Made by a program: the position numbers and the translations under genes
The notes under the pieces: model-generated
Databases searched by the model: none
Seen by the model: the letters and a program-made list of their open reading frames with translations, nothing else
What the model was told of the DNA's origin: nothing
Assembly (NCBI GenBank): GCA_015066515.1
Contig: SVOH01000007.1
Span: 24,687 to 88,686, forward strand
Direction: 5' to 3'
Source: Oscillospiraceae bacterium
GTDB lineage: Bacteria > Bacillota > Clostridia > Oscillospirales > Acutalibacteraceae
DNA: 64,000 bases
Shown: positions 44,908-54,874 of the stretch, in pieces
Numbering within the stretch: position 1 is the first letter of the stretch
How the letters are laid out: each line of letters begins with the position of its first letter

Positions 44908-45939
44908 ATGGGTGTTTTTAAGTCAAAAACTAATATTTTGTTTTTGTTTATAATATTCTTACTTGTAGCCGCTCTTTCTGGTGTTTCTTACTTTGCGTAT
45001 GATAAATACAGTGATTATGTCGATGTTTCGGCCAACCTTTCAAGCAACAGTACGGCGCTTGACGAGGCTCAAAAAAAGATTGATGAACTGAGTTCTAAAA
45101 TTGCCGAATACGATACAAACGCTGCTTTAAGTGCGCAGGAAAAGGCCGAGCTTAATTCGCAGCTTCAAGCGGCGTTACAAGAAAAGGCAAAACTTGAACA
45201 AGAAAATAGCAATTTAAAAAGCGAGATAGAACAACTAAAGGCGCAAAAACGCCGCGAAGAGCTACAAAAGGCAATTGCCCTTAAAAATGTAAATCAGGCA
45301 GATACCGCCGACGGTGGTATCTGCTATCTTACGTTTGACGACGGACCGTCAGACAATACGCTTAAAATATTAGATATTCTTGATGCCTACGGCATAAAGG
45401 CGACTTTTTTTGTTGTAGGTACAGCAAAGCGTAATTATATGCCGCAGATAACAAGTCGCGGTCACGCAATAGGACTACACTCTACAACGCATAAATACGA
45501 TGTAATTTATAAGGATATTAACAGTTATCTTGAGGATATAAAGGGTATATCCGACATTGTTTATAATGCGACGGGGGTACGCAGTAATATTATGCGTTTT
45601 CCGGGCGGTAGCAGTAATGCTATAAGCGCAAATTATTGCCTCGGCATTATGACCGAATTAACAACTCTAATGCCAGAACTTGGATATTCTTATTATGATT
45701 GGAACGTGTCGTCAGGTGATGCGTCGGCCGCACGTGTGCCTGCCAAAACAATAGTAAGTAATGTATTAAACAGTGCAAAGGGAAAAAGTAGTATATGCGT
45801 GCTTATGCACGACAACGGCGCCAAAACCACTACTGTCGAGGCTTTGCCCGATATAATTGAGGGGCTTGATGCAATGGGCTTTCGCTTTGCACCACTTACA
45901 GCCGAGGTTTACGGCTTTCATCAAAAGGTGAATAACTGA
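44908..45939 (+). CDS. Polysaccharide deacetylase (NodB domain), membrane-anchored
   Basis: 343 residues. An N-terminal membrane anchor (about 7-28), a coiled coil (about 45-125, Glu/Lys/Leu-rich), then a NodB domain from ~145 with ICYLTFDDGPSDNT (catalytic Asp-Asp), the metal His pair in GLHSTTHKYD, RFPGGSSN and a C-terminal VLMHDN. A peptidoglycan N-acetylglucosamine or xylan deacetylase acting outside the membrane. ATG 44908 with GGGAGG upstream; an earlier in-frame ATG at 44830 lies in the promoter region. Confidence 0.92.
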   Translation: MGVFKSKTNILFLFIIFLLVAALSGVSYFAYDKYSDYVDVSANLSSNSTALDEAQKKIDELSSKIAEYDTNAALSAQEKAELNSQLQAALQEKAKLEQENSNLKSEIEQLKAQKRREELQKAIALKNVNQADTADGGICYLTFDDGPSDNTLKILDILDAYGIKATFFVVGTAKRNYMPQITSRGHAIGLHSTTHKYDVIYKDINSYLEDIKGISDIVYNATGVRSNIMRFPGGSSNAISANYCLGIMTELTTLMPELGYSYYDWNVSSGDASAARVPAKTIVSNVLNSAKGKSSICVLMHDNGAKTTTVEALPDIIEGLDAMGFRFAPLTAEVYGFHQKVNN

Positions 45940-45946
45940 CACAATA

Positions 45947-45977
45947 AAACTGCATCGCAAATACGATGCAGTTTTAT
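45947..45977 (+). terminator. Terminator after the deacetylase
   Basis: AAAACTGCATCG/CGATGCAGTTTT, a 12-bp stem with a CAAAT loop. Confidence 0.9.
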
Positions 45978-46073
45978 GCTTTATGATGCAAATTTATAAT
46001 TAATAAAAAAATTGTCCCAAAATAGACTAAAAAAATGTCTAATGTATAAAGGAATGTTACATAGGGGTGTGTT

Positions 46074-46523
46074 ATGGAGAAGTATTATTTAAAGTATAAA
46101 AACGATGTTTTTCGTTTTGCGCTTAGTATAGTAAAAGATATACATATAGCAGAAGATATTACGCAGGAAAGCTTTTTAAAATTGTTTCAAAATAACGATA
46201 AAATTAGGGATAGGGCCAAAATAAAGACGTGGTTATTTACAACGGCTAGAAATCTTTCGATTACAGCACTAAAAAAAGACGCTTCTATAGAATTTGGTGA
46301 CAAAACCGATTATACATCAAAAAGCGGCGATGAATATGACCTAAAATATTTTGAAATTATAAGTGCCCTATCTCAAGAAGAGCAACAGCTGATTTCGCTA
46401 AGAATTATAGGTAAATTCAAGTGGAAAGAAATTGCTGAAATATTAGACTGCTCAGAAGAAGCAATAAAAAAGCGATATCAAAGATCGCTAGACAAATTAA
46501 AAACTGCGATAAAGGAGGTATAA
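46074..46523 (+). CDS. ECF RNA polymerase sigma factor
   Basis: 149 residues. Region 2 (FRFALSIVKDIHIAEDITQESFLKLF, read in parts) and region 4 (LSQEEQQLISLRIIGKFKWKEIAEIL, SEEAIKKRYQRSLDKLK) in the usual ECF order. Upstream at 46023-46041 lies TAGAC-N9-GTCTA, a possible autoregulatory element. It is followed after two bases by a membrane protein gene that is probably its anti-sigma factor. Confidence 0.92.
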   Translation: MEKYYLKYKNDVFRFALSIVKDIHIAEDITQESFLKLFQNNDKIRDRAKIKTWLFTTARNLSITALKKDASIEFGDKTDYTSKSGDEYDLKYFEIISALSQEEQQLISLRIIGKFKWKEIAEILDCSEEAIKKRYQRSLDKLKTAIKEV

Positions 46524-46525
46524 AC

Positions 46526-47752
46526 ATGAAAAAAATAGAAAGACAACTGTTAAAAAGTGTTAAGTCTTTGCCTATGATGGAAAAAGAGATTAATTTTGCA
46601 GGCGTTCAAATCACACCTAAAAAAACGCTGAAAAATTTCTTTCACAATACTAAAAACCTAGTAATATCATCGGCTATTTGTGTTGGTGCAGCAGTAATTG
46701 TTGGAACCCAAGTGATACCTCCTCTGCTTGAGAATCCTGTGAATAATTCTTCTGATGTAAATGTCGGCTCATTTGAAAGTCAAGAACAACACGGTGACCA
46801 AGTGATTTCAAAGGAAGAAACATCTAATAATGTGTCAGCAGGAACGGAAAATACCGATGCATCTAGCACAAAATCAGAAGATATTATTTCGGATAAAACG
46901 GTATCATCCTTTGTAGACAATACAAGTTCCGAACCTGTTGTTGATGATACATCAAAAGAGGAACCAAAAAATGAAAGTTCCAAAGAACATACAACCGAAG
47001 AAAAACCAAAAGAGCCTGTTAATTTTATTCCAAATAGAATTTCGGTAACACCCGGTTCGGATAAAAAAGTAATAGCATTGAGTAATAAAATTTTATATAA
47101 AGAAACAAGATATGCATATACAAATGGTAAAAACAACGGTGTTGATTGTGGGGCAATAATTATAGTAGATGCTGACGGCGAATACTTAAGTTGCGTTTCT
47201 GTATTAAATGCTGCGGATGACGAAAGAGGTATCTTTTCCATTTATAATGATAGAATTTATTATTTAAAATGTGCTCAAGGTCATAAAGAGGATTATAAAC
47301 TGATAGAAAACTTACAAGTATGGTCGATGAATTTATCGGGAGAAGATAAAAGACAGGAAAAAGAAATAAGCGTACCTTTTACGCACATATCTACAATCAA
47401 TGGGATTGCTAATAGCAAATATATGATATTTCCACTATATAATGGATTTGACTATACATACAGTTATTATAGATACGACATTGTTACTAAAGATATTGTG
47501 AAAATAAGCACTCCGGAATTTGATGAGGGCTTTTATATAAACAAAGACCAAATGTTTGGTTACGATGGGGATAATTTGAAATTTTATAAGTTTGATGTCA
47601 ATTTAAGTAACAAGCAATTAATTTTTGATGTATCTACAATAACATCAGATTATGTTTTAATCGATATTGTTCAAAATGGATTTATATTTACCGTAGAAAG
47701 TGCAAATAGTAAGTATTTTCTTGATTTAAATGGTAACATTTCTAAAAAGTGA
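46526..47752 (+). CDS. Putative anti-sigma/sensor membrane protein
   Basis: 408 residues. A ~45-residue basic cytoplasmic start that could bind the sigma factor, one membrane helix (about 48-66), a Ser/Thr/Glu/Asp-rich linker (about 75-165), and an outside domain with DUF5050-like repeated beta elements (ISVTPGSDKKVIALSNKILY, IYYLKCAQGHKED). No zinc-binding anti-sigma motif is visible; the assignment rests on position and topology. RBS AAAGGAGG. Confidence 0.65.
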   Translation: MKKIERQLLKSVKSLPMMEKEINFAGVQITPKKTLKNFFHNTKNLVISSAICVGAAVIVGTQVIPPLLENPVNNSSDVNVGSFESQEQHGDQVISKEETSNNVSAGTENTDASSTKSEDIISDKTVSSFVDNTSSEPVVDDTSKEEPKNESSKEHTTEEKPKEPVNFIPNRISVTPGSDKKVIALSNKILYKETRYAYTNGKNNGVDCGAIIIVDADGEYLSCVSVLNAADDERGIFSIYNDRIYYLKCAQGHKEDYKLIENLQVWSMNLSGEDKRQEKEISVPFTHISTINGIANSKYMIFPLYNGFDYTYSYYRYDIVTKDIVKISTPEFDEGFYINKDQMFGYDGDNLKFYKFDVNLSNKQLIFDVSTITSDYVLIDIVQNGFIFTVESANSKYFLDLNGNISKK

Positions 47753-47770
47753 CCCATCGACACAATTTCC

Positions 47771-47820
47771 TTGACTTTAATCACCGCTAAAGGTACAATT
47801 ATCTTTGGCGGTGATTTTTT
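47771..47820 (+). promoter_or_regulatory. Promoter nested inside a terminator hairpin
   Basis: TTGACT (47771-47776), 17-bp spacer, TACAAT (47794-47799). The -10 lies in the loop of a 14-bp hairpin (47779-47792 with 47803-47816) that has a T-tract and should terminate the upstream sigma/anti-sigma transcript. Predicted start point ~47806, inside the hairpin's 3' arm. Confidence 0.7.
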
Positions 47821-48362
47821 TGAAATCTAAGGTTATTAAAATCGACCGTTTGTTTGTTGTCAAAAGCATACTTGTATGTCTTTTTTTATTATATACGCTT
47901 GCTGTTATCGATTTTACACTTATAAACGATAATTTTGGCAGAAGCATATCAAACGTTTTTTTGGCTGATAAACAGGCGGTAAATGAGTATTTGTCTCAAA
48001 AAATAAATTTAATTCCGTTTGCTACGGTTAAGCTTTTTATAAATGCATATAAAGACGCAAATTTAGGAACATTTGTTGTGTTTGAAAACATTTTAGGCAA
48101 TCTTTTTGTTTTTATGCCGTTCGCGTTTTTTGTACCAAGTATTTTTAAAAAGATAAATCATTGGTTCAAGTTTTTGTTGATTATTTCGATAGGCGTATTG
48201 ATTATTGAGGCTTTACAGATTGTCTTTTTAACGGGCAGTGCCGATATTGATGATTTTATCTTAAACGTTGGCGGTGCTATGGTGGCGTACGGTATATTTA
48301 ATGCTACCAAAATAAAGCGTGGTATAGATAAATTTTTGTATGGTGAATATAATGAAACTTAA
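47811..48362 (+). CDS. VanZ-like membrane protein
   Basis: About 183 residues with four membrane helices (near 17-38, 85-105, 115-135 and 140-160). INLIPFATVKLF, ENILGNLFVFMPFAFFVP and DIDDFILNVGGAMVAYGIF are the VanZ-family blocks. VanZ-like proteins give low-level glycopeptide or lipopeptide tolerance in some bacteria. The start is uncertain: GTG 47811, TTG 47805 and TTG 47820 are in frame and none has a Shine-Dalgarno. The nested promoter would start transcription about five bases before GTG 47811. The 3' end overlaps ispE by 11 bp. Confidence 0.8.
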   Translation: MIFLKSKVIKIDRLFVVKSILVCLFLLYTLAVIDFTLINDNFGRSISNVFLADKQAVNEYLSQKINLIPFATVKLFINAYKDANLGTFVVFENILGNLFVFMPFAFFVPSIFKKINHWFKFLLIISIGVLIIEALQIVFLTGSADIDDFILNVGGAMVAYGIFNATKIKRGIDKFLYGEYNET

Positions 48363-49191
48363 AGCTTGCGCAAAAATTAATTTAACACTTGATGTTTTGG
48401 GTAAACGTGAGGACGGCTATCATCTTATTGACTCGGTGTTTCAGTCGGTATCGCTTTGCGATGAAGTGAGTGTCAAGATAAACGATACTATCATAGTGCG
48501 TTGCAGTGATGACAGTATATGTGATAAATCAAATATTGCGTATAAAGCGGCGCAAAGTTTTTTTGAATTTACGGGTGTTAGTGGCGGCGCAGAAATAGTT
48601 ATCGAAAAGCATATACCGCTCGCCTCCGGTATGGGCGGCGGCAGTGCTGATGCGGCGGCTGTTATTGTGGCGCTCGACAAGCTTTACAAAACAAATTTAT
48701 CGCAAGATACTCTTTGCAAAATTGGTTTATCGGTTGGTGCCGACGTGCCGTTTTGTATAGTAGGCGGTACAGCTCGTGTTGGCGGTATAGGTGAAAAGAT
48801 GGAGAGGCTGGCTAATATGCCTGAATGCGCTATACTGCTCATAAAGCACGGACAAAAGCTATCCACAGCCGATATGTACAGACAGGTGGACGCATATCCG
48901 CAAAATAAATACTACACACAGGCGATGGTAGACGGTATTGAAAAGGGCGAAATTGACACCGTTTGTAAAAACGTTTTCAATGCTTTTGCGAGTGTGTGCG
49001 ATAATGATAGCTTAATACAAGATATAAATCACACCAAACCTCAGGCGGTATCGCTTTCGGGTAGTGGTCCTACGGTGTTTGTTATATATAAAGATATAAT
49101 CGATGCTCAAAATGCGGCGAATAAGCTAAAGGAAATTGGTTATAGCCCAATAATTGCAACGCCGACAAAAAACGGGATTACAGTTGAATAA
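48352..49191 (+). CDS. ispE: 4-diphosphocytidyl-2-C-methyl-D-erythritol kinase
   Basis: GHMP-family kinase of the MEP isoprenoid pathway. 279 residues. KACAKINLTLDVLGKREDGYH at the start, the ATP loop IPLASGMGGGSADAAAV, VGADVPFCIVGGTARVGGIG, and LSGSGPTVF near the end. ATG 48352 with GGTGA five bases upstream; ATG 48340 is an alternative but adds poor sequence. Translationally coupled to the VanZ-like gene. Confidence 0.95.
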   Translation: MKLKACAKINLTLDVLGKREDGYHLIDSVFQSVSLCDEVSVKINDTIIVRCSDDSICDKSNIAYKAAQSFFEFTGVSGGAEIVIEKHIPLASGMGGGSADAAAVIVALDKLYKTNLSQDTLCKIGLSVGADVPFCIVGGTARVGGIGEKMERLANMPECAILLIKHGQKLSTADMYRQVDAYPQNKYYTQAMVDGIEKGEIDTVCKNVFNAFASVCDNDSLIQDINHTKPQAVSLSGSGPTVFVIYKDIIDAQNAANKLKEIGYSPIIATPTKNGITVE

Positions 49192-49197
49192 AATTTT

Positions 49198-49240
49198 TAC
49201 TCCTGTCAATATTACTTTTAGGAAAAATTTGACAGGAGTA
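49198..49240 (+). promoter_or_regulatory. Terminator hairpin that carries the spoIIR promoter and RBS
   Basis: TACTCCTGTCAA and TTGACAGGAGTA form a perfect 12-bp stem followed by TTTTT, a terminator for ispE. The 3' arm holds the spoIIR Shine-Dalgarno (AGGAG). The loop contains GGAAAAATT (49221-49229), an exact match to the sigma-F -10 consensus, although no good -35 is visible. Confidence 0.6.
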
Positions 49241-49245
49241 TTTTT

Positions 49246-49860
49246 ATGAAAAAAACAACAAGAAAAAATATTGAGCTCGGTATATTGTTTGGACTTGTTT
49301 GCGCAATAGCACTTAGCTTTTCGCGTTTTGAAATGCGTTGCGATGAGTTGCGTCAGGGGGTACTCAGACTTCATATAATCGCAAACTCAGATAACGAAGC
49401 TGACCAAAGCTTAAAACTTGCGGTTCGTGACAGTATACTTAAAAACAGTACCGATATATTCAAAAACTGTAACAACGTTGACGATGCCATAACAACCGCA
49501 AAAAGCAGTATTGAAAAAATAAATGATATCGCAAATAAAGTGATTTTGCAAAACGGATTTGAATATTCAGCCAAAGTATCGGTAGAGGATAGGTATTTCG
49601 AAACAAGGGAATACGACAATTTTACCCTGCCTGCCGGAACATATAAATCCCTTGTGATTAACTTAGGCGAGGCAAAGGGTAAAAATTGGTGGTGTGTGGT
49701 ATTTCCGTGCGTATGTGTACCATCAGCTAGCGATGCAAGCCTTTCGGACAGCGTATCAATCGAGGCAACAACAGTAGCAGAAAACGCCCCAAAATACAAA
49801 ATAAAATTTAAAACGGTAGAAATTTACGAGGAATTAAGAAAAATATTTTCAAAAAAGTGA
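49246..49860 (+). CDS. spoIIR: Stage II sporulation protein R
   Basis: Forespore-made signal that triggers processing of pro-sigma-E in the mother cell. 204 residues. An N-terminal signal/anchor (about 10-27), then VLRLHIIANSDNEADQSLKLAVRDSIL (in parts), LPAGTYKSLVINLGEAKGKNWWCVVFPCVCVP (in parts), family hallmarks. AGGAG lies six bases before ATG 49246, inside a hairpin arm. Confidence 0.95.
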   Translation: MKKTTRKNIELGILFGLVCAIALSFSRFEMRCDELRQGVLRLHIIANSDNEADQSLKLAVRDSILKNSTDIFKNCNNVDDAITTAKSSIEKINDIANKVILQNGFEYSAKVSVEDRYFETREYDNFTLPAGTYKSLVINLGEAKGKNWWCVVFPCVCVPSASDASLSDSVSIEATTVAENAPKYKIKFKTVEIYEELRKIFSKK

Positions 49861-49879
49861 TGTTTTTAAAAAATAATGC

Positions 49880-49908
49880 TTGCTTTTTTGAAAGTTATGT
49901 GGTAGAAT
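49880..49908 (+). promoter_or_regulatory. Promoter of rpmE
   Basis: TTGCTT (49880-49885), 17-bp spacer, TAGAAT (49903-49908). Confidence 0.65.
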
Positions 49909-49942
49909 TCCAATGTTACAACGAAAGAAAGGGGTGACAAGG

Positions 49943-50149
49943 ATGAAAGAAGGTTTACATCCTCAGTACGAAAAGGTAACAATTAAATGTGCTTGTGGTG
50001 CCGAATTCGAGACACGCTCAACAAAGAAGGACATCCGTTTGGATATTTGTTCTAAATGTCATCCGTTTTTCACTGGTAAGCAGAAGTTGGTAGATACCGG
50101 CGGACGTGTTGACAGATTCAAAAAGCGTTTCGGTATGGAAGATAAATAA
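49943..50149 (+). CDS. rpmE: Ribosomal protein L31 (zinc-binding type)
   Basis: 68 residues. Zinc ligands KCACG and ICSKCHPF identify the Cys-containing form; the core reads [20 protein letters not shown] and [10 protein letters not shown]. The family start MKEGLHPQY gives ATG 49943 with AAAGGGGTGA upstream; the ATG at 49913 is too early and just beyond the promoter. Confidence 0.97.
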   Translation: MKEGLHPQYEKVTIKCACGAEFETRSTKKDIRLDICSKCHPFFTGKQKLVDTGGRVDRFKKRFGMEDK

Positions 50150-50163
50150 TTATTACCGCAATT

Positions 50164-50198
50164 CCGCAATCGGCCTATGGGTTGATTGCGGCTTTTTG
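50164..50198 (+). terminator. Terminator of rpmE
   Basis: CCGCAATC/GATTGCGG stem followed by CTTTTTG. Confidence 0.85.
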
Positions 50199-50226
50199 TT
50201 TGAATTATAATTTGCGAGGTGAAAAC

Positions 50227-50850
50227 GTGCAGGAGTACATAACTATAAAAGATAGCTTTACAGCAGAATATGAAGAAAAGCATTCTCGCTTTATTGCTAC
50301 AGCCTTTTATTGCGAGAGCGAGACACAGGCAAGCGAAATAATTGCCGCACAAAAAAGTAAATACTGGGACGCAAGGCACAATGTGTTTGCATATCTGCTT
50401 CAAGACGGGTCTGCACGTTTTTCTGATGATGGCGAACCGCACGGTACTGCCGGTATGCCTATGCTTGATGTTATAAAGGGCAGTGGAATTACAAACGTAT
50501 TGGTTGTTGTTACGCGATATTTTGGCGGTATTCTTTTAGGTACAGGTGGTCTTGTACGCGCCTATAGCACCAGCACGCGCGATGCTCTGGCTGGTGCGCA
50601 AAGAGTGTTGATGTGTAGCTGTTGCGAATATGAAATTGATTGTGATTACGGAAGTTTTGACAGGCTTTCTCGACTGATATCCGACTGTGGCGGTATGGTA
50701 CAAAACACTGATTTTACCGATAAGGTCACCGTTAACGTTATGTTTAAAGCGGTTGATAGCGACGCTTTCTTAGACAAGCTTTGTGAAAGTTTTGCATCTA
50801 AATTGACAGCAAAACTTAAAAATGAAATGTTTTTTCCGTTTAATTTGTAA
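50227..50850 (+). CDS. yigZ: YigZ/IMPACT family protein
   Basis: 207 residues. An N-terminal UPF0029/IMPACT domain (SRFIATAFYCES, KYWDARHNVFAYLL, DDGEPHGTAGMPML, VLVVVTRYFGGILLGTGGLVRAYS in parts) and a C-terminal ferredoxin-like DUF1949 domain. Linked to translation regulation in other organisms; exact role unknown. GTG 50227 with GAGGTG upstream is the likely start. Confidence 0.93.
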   Translation: MQEYITIKDSFTAEYEEKHSRFIATAFYCESETQASEIIAAQKSKYWDARHNVFAYLLQDGSARFSDDGEPHGTAGMPMLDVIKGSGITNVLVVVTRYFGGILLGTGGLVRAYSTSTRDALAGAQRVLMCSCCEYEIDCDYGSFDRLSRLISDCGGMVQNTDFTDKVTVNVMFKAVDSDAFLDKLCESFASKLTAKLKNEMFFPFNL

Positions 50851-50909
50851 AATTTAGAGGAATTTTAAAAATTTTTGATAATATTAATAAATGAAAGGGT
50901 GAAGTGTTT

Positions 50910-51911
50910 ATGGATACTATAAGACAGATGACCGAAAACAGAGAAAAAGAAATTTTATCGCCTTATGCTACGTTAAGCTCGGAATCGGTAGGTCGCGAGC
51001 GCAAAGAAGAAAAATGCGAGTTGCGTACCGATTTTCAACGTGATCGTGATAGAATAATTCACTGTAAGGCTTTTAGAAGACTTAAACACAAGACACAGGT
51101 GTTTTTATCTCCGGAGTCTGACCATTATCGTACACGTCTTACCCATACGTTAGAGGTAGCTCAAATAGCACGCACCATCGCAAGAGCGCTCCGTTTTAAC
51201 GAAGATTTGGCCGAGGCTATTGCTTTGGCTCACGATCTTGGACATACACCTTTTGGTCATGCAGGTGAGCGCGCACTTTCAAACATTTATCACGGTGGTT
51301 TCACTCATTTTGCTCAAAGCGTGCGAGTGTGCCGTATTATTGAAAAAAACGGTAGGGGTCTTAATCTTACTCACGAAGTGCTTGATGGTATAATGAATCA
51401 CACACGAGGTGAGTGGCCGCATACACCCGAAGGTAAAATTGTTCGCTATAGTGACCGTATAGCATACATAAACCACGATATTGATGACGCTATAACCGCA
51501 GGTGTTTTCAGCGAAGACACTATTCCAATTGAATTGCGTGAGGTTTTAGGATTTAGAAAGAGCGAGCGCATTAACACTCTTGTAAAATCTATTGTAGAAA
51601 ACACCGAAAAAGACGATGTTAAGATGGATGAACGTACGCAAAAAGCGTATGAGACACTACATACATTTATGTACGATACGGTTTATCTTAATCCTGTAGT
51701 TAAGTTTGAAGAAACCAAGGTTGACGGTATTGTAGGCGGAATATATGATTATCTGCTCAAAAATCCCGACAAGCTCGATGATGAATATAAAATTATTCGC
51801 GAGCGTGAGGGTGTTGAACGCGCCGCAGTAGATTATATTTCGGGTATGACCGACCACTTTGCCGTTTCTATGTATTCCGATATTTATATACCAAAAGAGT
51901 GGAAGGTTTAA
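50910..51911 (+). CDS. dgt: dGTP triphosphohydrolase-like HD protein
   Basis: 333 residues. HD-domain motifs HTLEVAQIARTIARAL, IALAHDLGHTPFGHAGE and YSDRIAYINHDIDDA. It belongs to the Dgt type-2 group, which cleaves dNTPs to nucleoside and triphosphate. ATG 50910 follows AAAGGGTGA. Begins a replication/transcription cluster with dnaG and rpoD, the usual Clostridia order. Confidence 0.94.
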   Translation: MDTIRQMTENREKEILSPYATLSSESVGRERKEEKCELRTDFQRDRDRIIHCKAFRRLKHKTQVFLSPESDHYRTRLTHTLEVAQIARTIARALRFNEDLAEAIALAHDLGHTPFGHAGERALSNIYHGGFTHFAQSVRVCRIIEKNGRGLNLTHEVLDGIMNHTRGEWPHTPEGKIVRYSDRIAYINHDIDDAITAGVFSEDTIPIELREVLGFRKSERINTLVKSIVENTEKDDVKMDERTQKAYETLHTFMYDTVYLNPVVKFEETKVDGIVGGIYDYLLKNPDKLDDEYKIIREREGVERAAVDYISGMTDHFAVSMYSDIYIPKEWKV

Positions 51912-51968
51912 CTGTACTACATTTGGTACAATACCTATGTTAATATTGTTTATGAAAGGGGAGTTATA

Positions 51969-53759
51969 ATGGCAATACCAGAGGAAATAATTAACGAGAT
52001 AAAATATAAAAATGATATTGAGTCAGTAATGGCGCCTTACGTAAGTCTAAAGCGTCGCGGTAAAAACCTTGTTGGTCTTTGCCCGTTTCATAATGAAAAA
52101 ACTCCTTCTTTTACAGTCTATCCTGAAAATGGATCGTTTTACTGCTTTGGATGCGGTGTAGGCGGTGATGTTTTTAGCTTTGTGCGCCAGATAGAAAATC
52201 TTGATTATATCGATGCCATAAAGCTACTTGCCGAGCGCAGTGGCGTAACCCTTCCGCAAGACGGATATGACGACTCAATGCAAAAACTAAAGAATACAGT
52301 TTTTGAAATCAATCGCGAAACCGCAAAATTTTATCATACATATCTTATGTCACCGCAGGGTAAATGGGCGTTTGATTATCTTGTAGGTCGGGGGCTTTCA
52401 ATTGCTACAATAAAGCACTTTGGACTTGGCGCCGCACCAAACAGTAGTAACAGCCTTATAAATCATTTAAAAGGTTTGGGTTATAGTATATCCGATATGA
52501 TTCAGGCCAATGTTATAGGGCGTGGCACGAGCGCGTATAATTCACAGCAAGAATATTATTATGATCGTTTTCGTAAACGTGTTATGTTTCCAATAATAAA
52601 TATCCGCGGTAGAGTAATCGGCTTTAGCGGTCGTGCTATGCCGGGCGATGACAAAGCTGGCGGTAAGTATGTAAACACATCAGACACGCCGGTTTATAAA
52701 AAAAGCGATAATCTTTTTGGTATGAATTTTGCAAAAAATCATTGCGACGAGCGTGTGATTTTGGTCGAAGGTAATATGGACGTTATATCTCTGCATCAGG
52801 CAGGGTTTGAAAATGCCGTAGCGGCACTTGGTACCGCTTTTACCGATGAACAGGCAAAACTACTATCGCGTTACACTAAAGAGATTGTACTTTTAATGGA
52901 CTCGGATGCCGCAGGACAAAAGGCAATGAAACGCGCAGGTGCTATTTTACAAAATACGGGTCTTGATATTCGTGTGGTATTATTACCTGACGGTAAGGAC
53001 CCCGACGAATATATTAAAAAGAATGGTGCTGCACGGTTTAAGGCGTTGCTTGAGGGTGCAGTAAGCGAGATAGAATACAAGCTGCTTACTGCTGTTGAGG
53101 GCATAGATACCAACAGCGATGACGGCAGATTGCAATACCTTGCGCGTGCGGCAGAAATTATTGCCGAGTCAAATGATATTATGACGCGCGACCTTTATAT
53201 AGGCAGACTTTGTGACAAGTATGGCGTTTCGCGCGCTGCGATGGAAACTAAGGTTGCCGATATACGAAAAAATAAAATCAAGCAACGCGAAAAGCAAGAG
53301 CTTGATGAAATAATACATCCAAAGTTTGACAGGGGCGACGTTAACCCAGAGAGGCGGCTATATCCTGCAGCAACAGCAGCAGAAGAAACGGTAATTGCGG
53401 TGCTTTTACAGCATCCGGATTATTTAAAACGTGCAATAGAAGATCTTAAGCCCGAAAATATGATGACCGAGCTTAACCGTCGCATATATAAGCGTTTATG
53501 CGAATGTGAACAAAGCGGTAGAAATATTGATTTATCATACTTTGGTGAAATACTTACACCTTCCGAAATGGGTTATTTGTCTTCTCTTATAAATAGCGAA
53601 AAAGGGGACAAAAACGCCTTTATTGTATTAAAAGACAGTATAAAGGTAATATTAGATGAGGGTGTAAAAAAACAAACTTCTGATACCAAAAATATGTCTA
53701 TTGATGATTGGGCAGAAAATATACAAAAAATAATTGAAGCAAAGAAAAAGGGGAACTAA
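51969..53759 (+). CDS. dnaG: DNA primase
   Basis: Synthesises RNA primers for replication. 596 residues. An N-terminal CHC2 zinc finger ([27 protein letters not shown]), the TOPRIM core ([35 protein letters not shown]) and a C-terminal DnaB-binding helical domain. RBS AAAGGGGAG. Two bases before rpoD. Confidence 0.97.
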   Translation: MAIPEEIINEIKYKNDIESVMAPYVSLKRRGKNLVGLCPFHNEKTPSFTVYPENGSFYCFGCGVGGDVFSFVRQIENLDYIDAIKLLAERSGVTLPQDGYDDSMQKLKNTVFEINRETAKFYHTYLMSPQGKWAFDYLVGRGLSIATIKHFGLGAAPNSSNSLINHLKGLGYSISDMIQANVIGRGTSAYNSQQEYYYDRFRKRVMFPIINIRGRVIGFSGRAMPGDDKAGGKYVNTSDTPVYKKSDNLFGMNFAKNHCDERVILVEGNMDVISLHQAGFENAVAALGTAFTDEQAKLLSRYTKEIVLLMDSDAAGQKAMKRAGAILQNTGLDIRVVLLPDGKDPDEYIKKNGAARFKALLEGAVSEIEYKLLTAVEGIDTNSDDGRLQYLARAAEIIAESNDIMTRDLYIGRLCDKYGVSRAAMETKVADIRKNKIKQREKQELDEIIHPKFDRGDVNPERRLYPAATAAEETVIAVLLQHPDYLKRAIEDLKPENMMTELNRRIYKRLCECEQSGRNIDLSYFGEILTPSEMGYLSSLINSEKGDKNAFIVLKDSIKVILDEGVKKQTSDTKNMSIDDWAENIQKIIEAKKKGN

Positions 53760-53761
53760 AA

Positions 53762-54862
53762 ATGGCAGAAAAAAAGTCACAACAACCAACAGCCGAAGAA
53801 CTTGAAAAGGCGGCAGATGCACTTTTGGATGCAGCTGAAAAGAAAGAACCATTAGATGAACTTGATAATCCAATGGAAGATGAGGAGCCTACCGAGGCCG
53901 ATCTTAAACTTGAAGAAGATAATCTTTTAGAGCCTGATCTTTTGGAACGTGATTATGATGACGAACCTACCGATGATGAACTTAAACTTGAGGAAGTAGA
54001 CCTTGATAATCTTGATGATGACGTTGCACTTGAAAATATGTCACTTGATGATCCGGTTAAGGTATATCTCCGCGAAATCGGTCGTGTGCCTCTACTTTCT
54101 TCAAAAGAGGAAATTGCCCTTGCAGAGAAAATTGCCGACGGCGACGAGTATGCTAAAAAGCGTCTTACCGAAGCAAACCTTCGTCTTGTTGTAAGTATTG
54201 CTAAAAAATACGTTGGTCGTGGTATGTATTTCTTAGACCTTATTCAAGAGGGTAATGTTGGTCTTATTAAAGCGGTGGACAAGTTTGATCATACAAAAGG
54301 CTTTAAATTTTCTACCTATGCTACCTGGTGGATTCGTCAGGCTATTACCCGTGCAATAGCTGACCAAGCAAGAACTATTCGTATACCTGTTCATATGGTA
54401 GAGACTATAAACCGACTTAAAAAGGTACAAAGTCAGCTCCTTCACGAAAACGGTTACGAGCCTACAGAGGAGCTCATTGCTGAAAAAATGGAGCTTTCGG
54501 TTGAGCGTGTTCGCGAGATTATGCGTGTAGCGCAAGAGCCTGTTTCGATGGAAACACCAATAGGTCCTGAGGAGGATTCTCGACTTATGGACTTTATCCG
54601 TGATGAAGATGCTCTAGCACCTGATGATGCGGCGCTTAAGACCATTACTAATGAGGATATTGACGCTGTTCTTCACACACTTTCTCCTCGTGAAGAGGCG
54701 GTAATCCGTTTGCGCTTTGGCCTAAAAGACGGCAGATGCCATACACTTGAAGAGGTTGGTACCGAATTTAACGTAACACGTGAGCGTATTCGTCAGATAG
54801 AGGCAAAGGCACTTCGTAAGCTTCGTCACCCTGTAAGAAGCAATAAATTTAAGGATAAATAA
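53762..54862 (+). CDS. rpoD: Primary sigma factor RpoD (SigA)
   Basis: 366 residues. An acidic N-terminal region (about 15-85), region 1.2 ([18 protein letters not shown]), region 2 ([44 protein letters not shown] in parts), region 3, and region 4 ([34 protein letters not shown]). Lacks the large non-conserved insert of enteric sigma-70. RBS AAAGGGGA overlaps the dnaG end. Confidence 0.98.
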   Translation: MAEKKSQQPTAEELEKAADALLDAAEKKEPLDELDNPMEDEEPTEADLKLEEDNLLEPDLLERDYDDEPTDDELKLEEVDLDNLDDDVALENMSLDDPVKVYLREIGRVPLLSSKEEIALAEKIADGDEYAKKRLTEANLRLVVSIAKKYVGRGMYFLDLIQEGNVGLIKAVDKFDHTKGFKFSTYATWWIRQAITRAIADQARTIRIPVHMVETINRLKKVQSQLLHENGYEPTEELIAEKMELSVERVREIMRVAQEPVSMETPIGPEEDSRLMDFIRDEDALAPDDAALKTITNEDIDAVLHTLSPREEAVIRLRFGLKDGRCHTLEEVGTEFNVTRERIRQIEAKALRKLRHPVRSNKFKDK

Positions 54863-54874
54863 GGAATACTAAAT

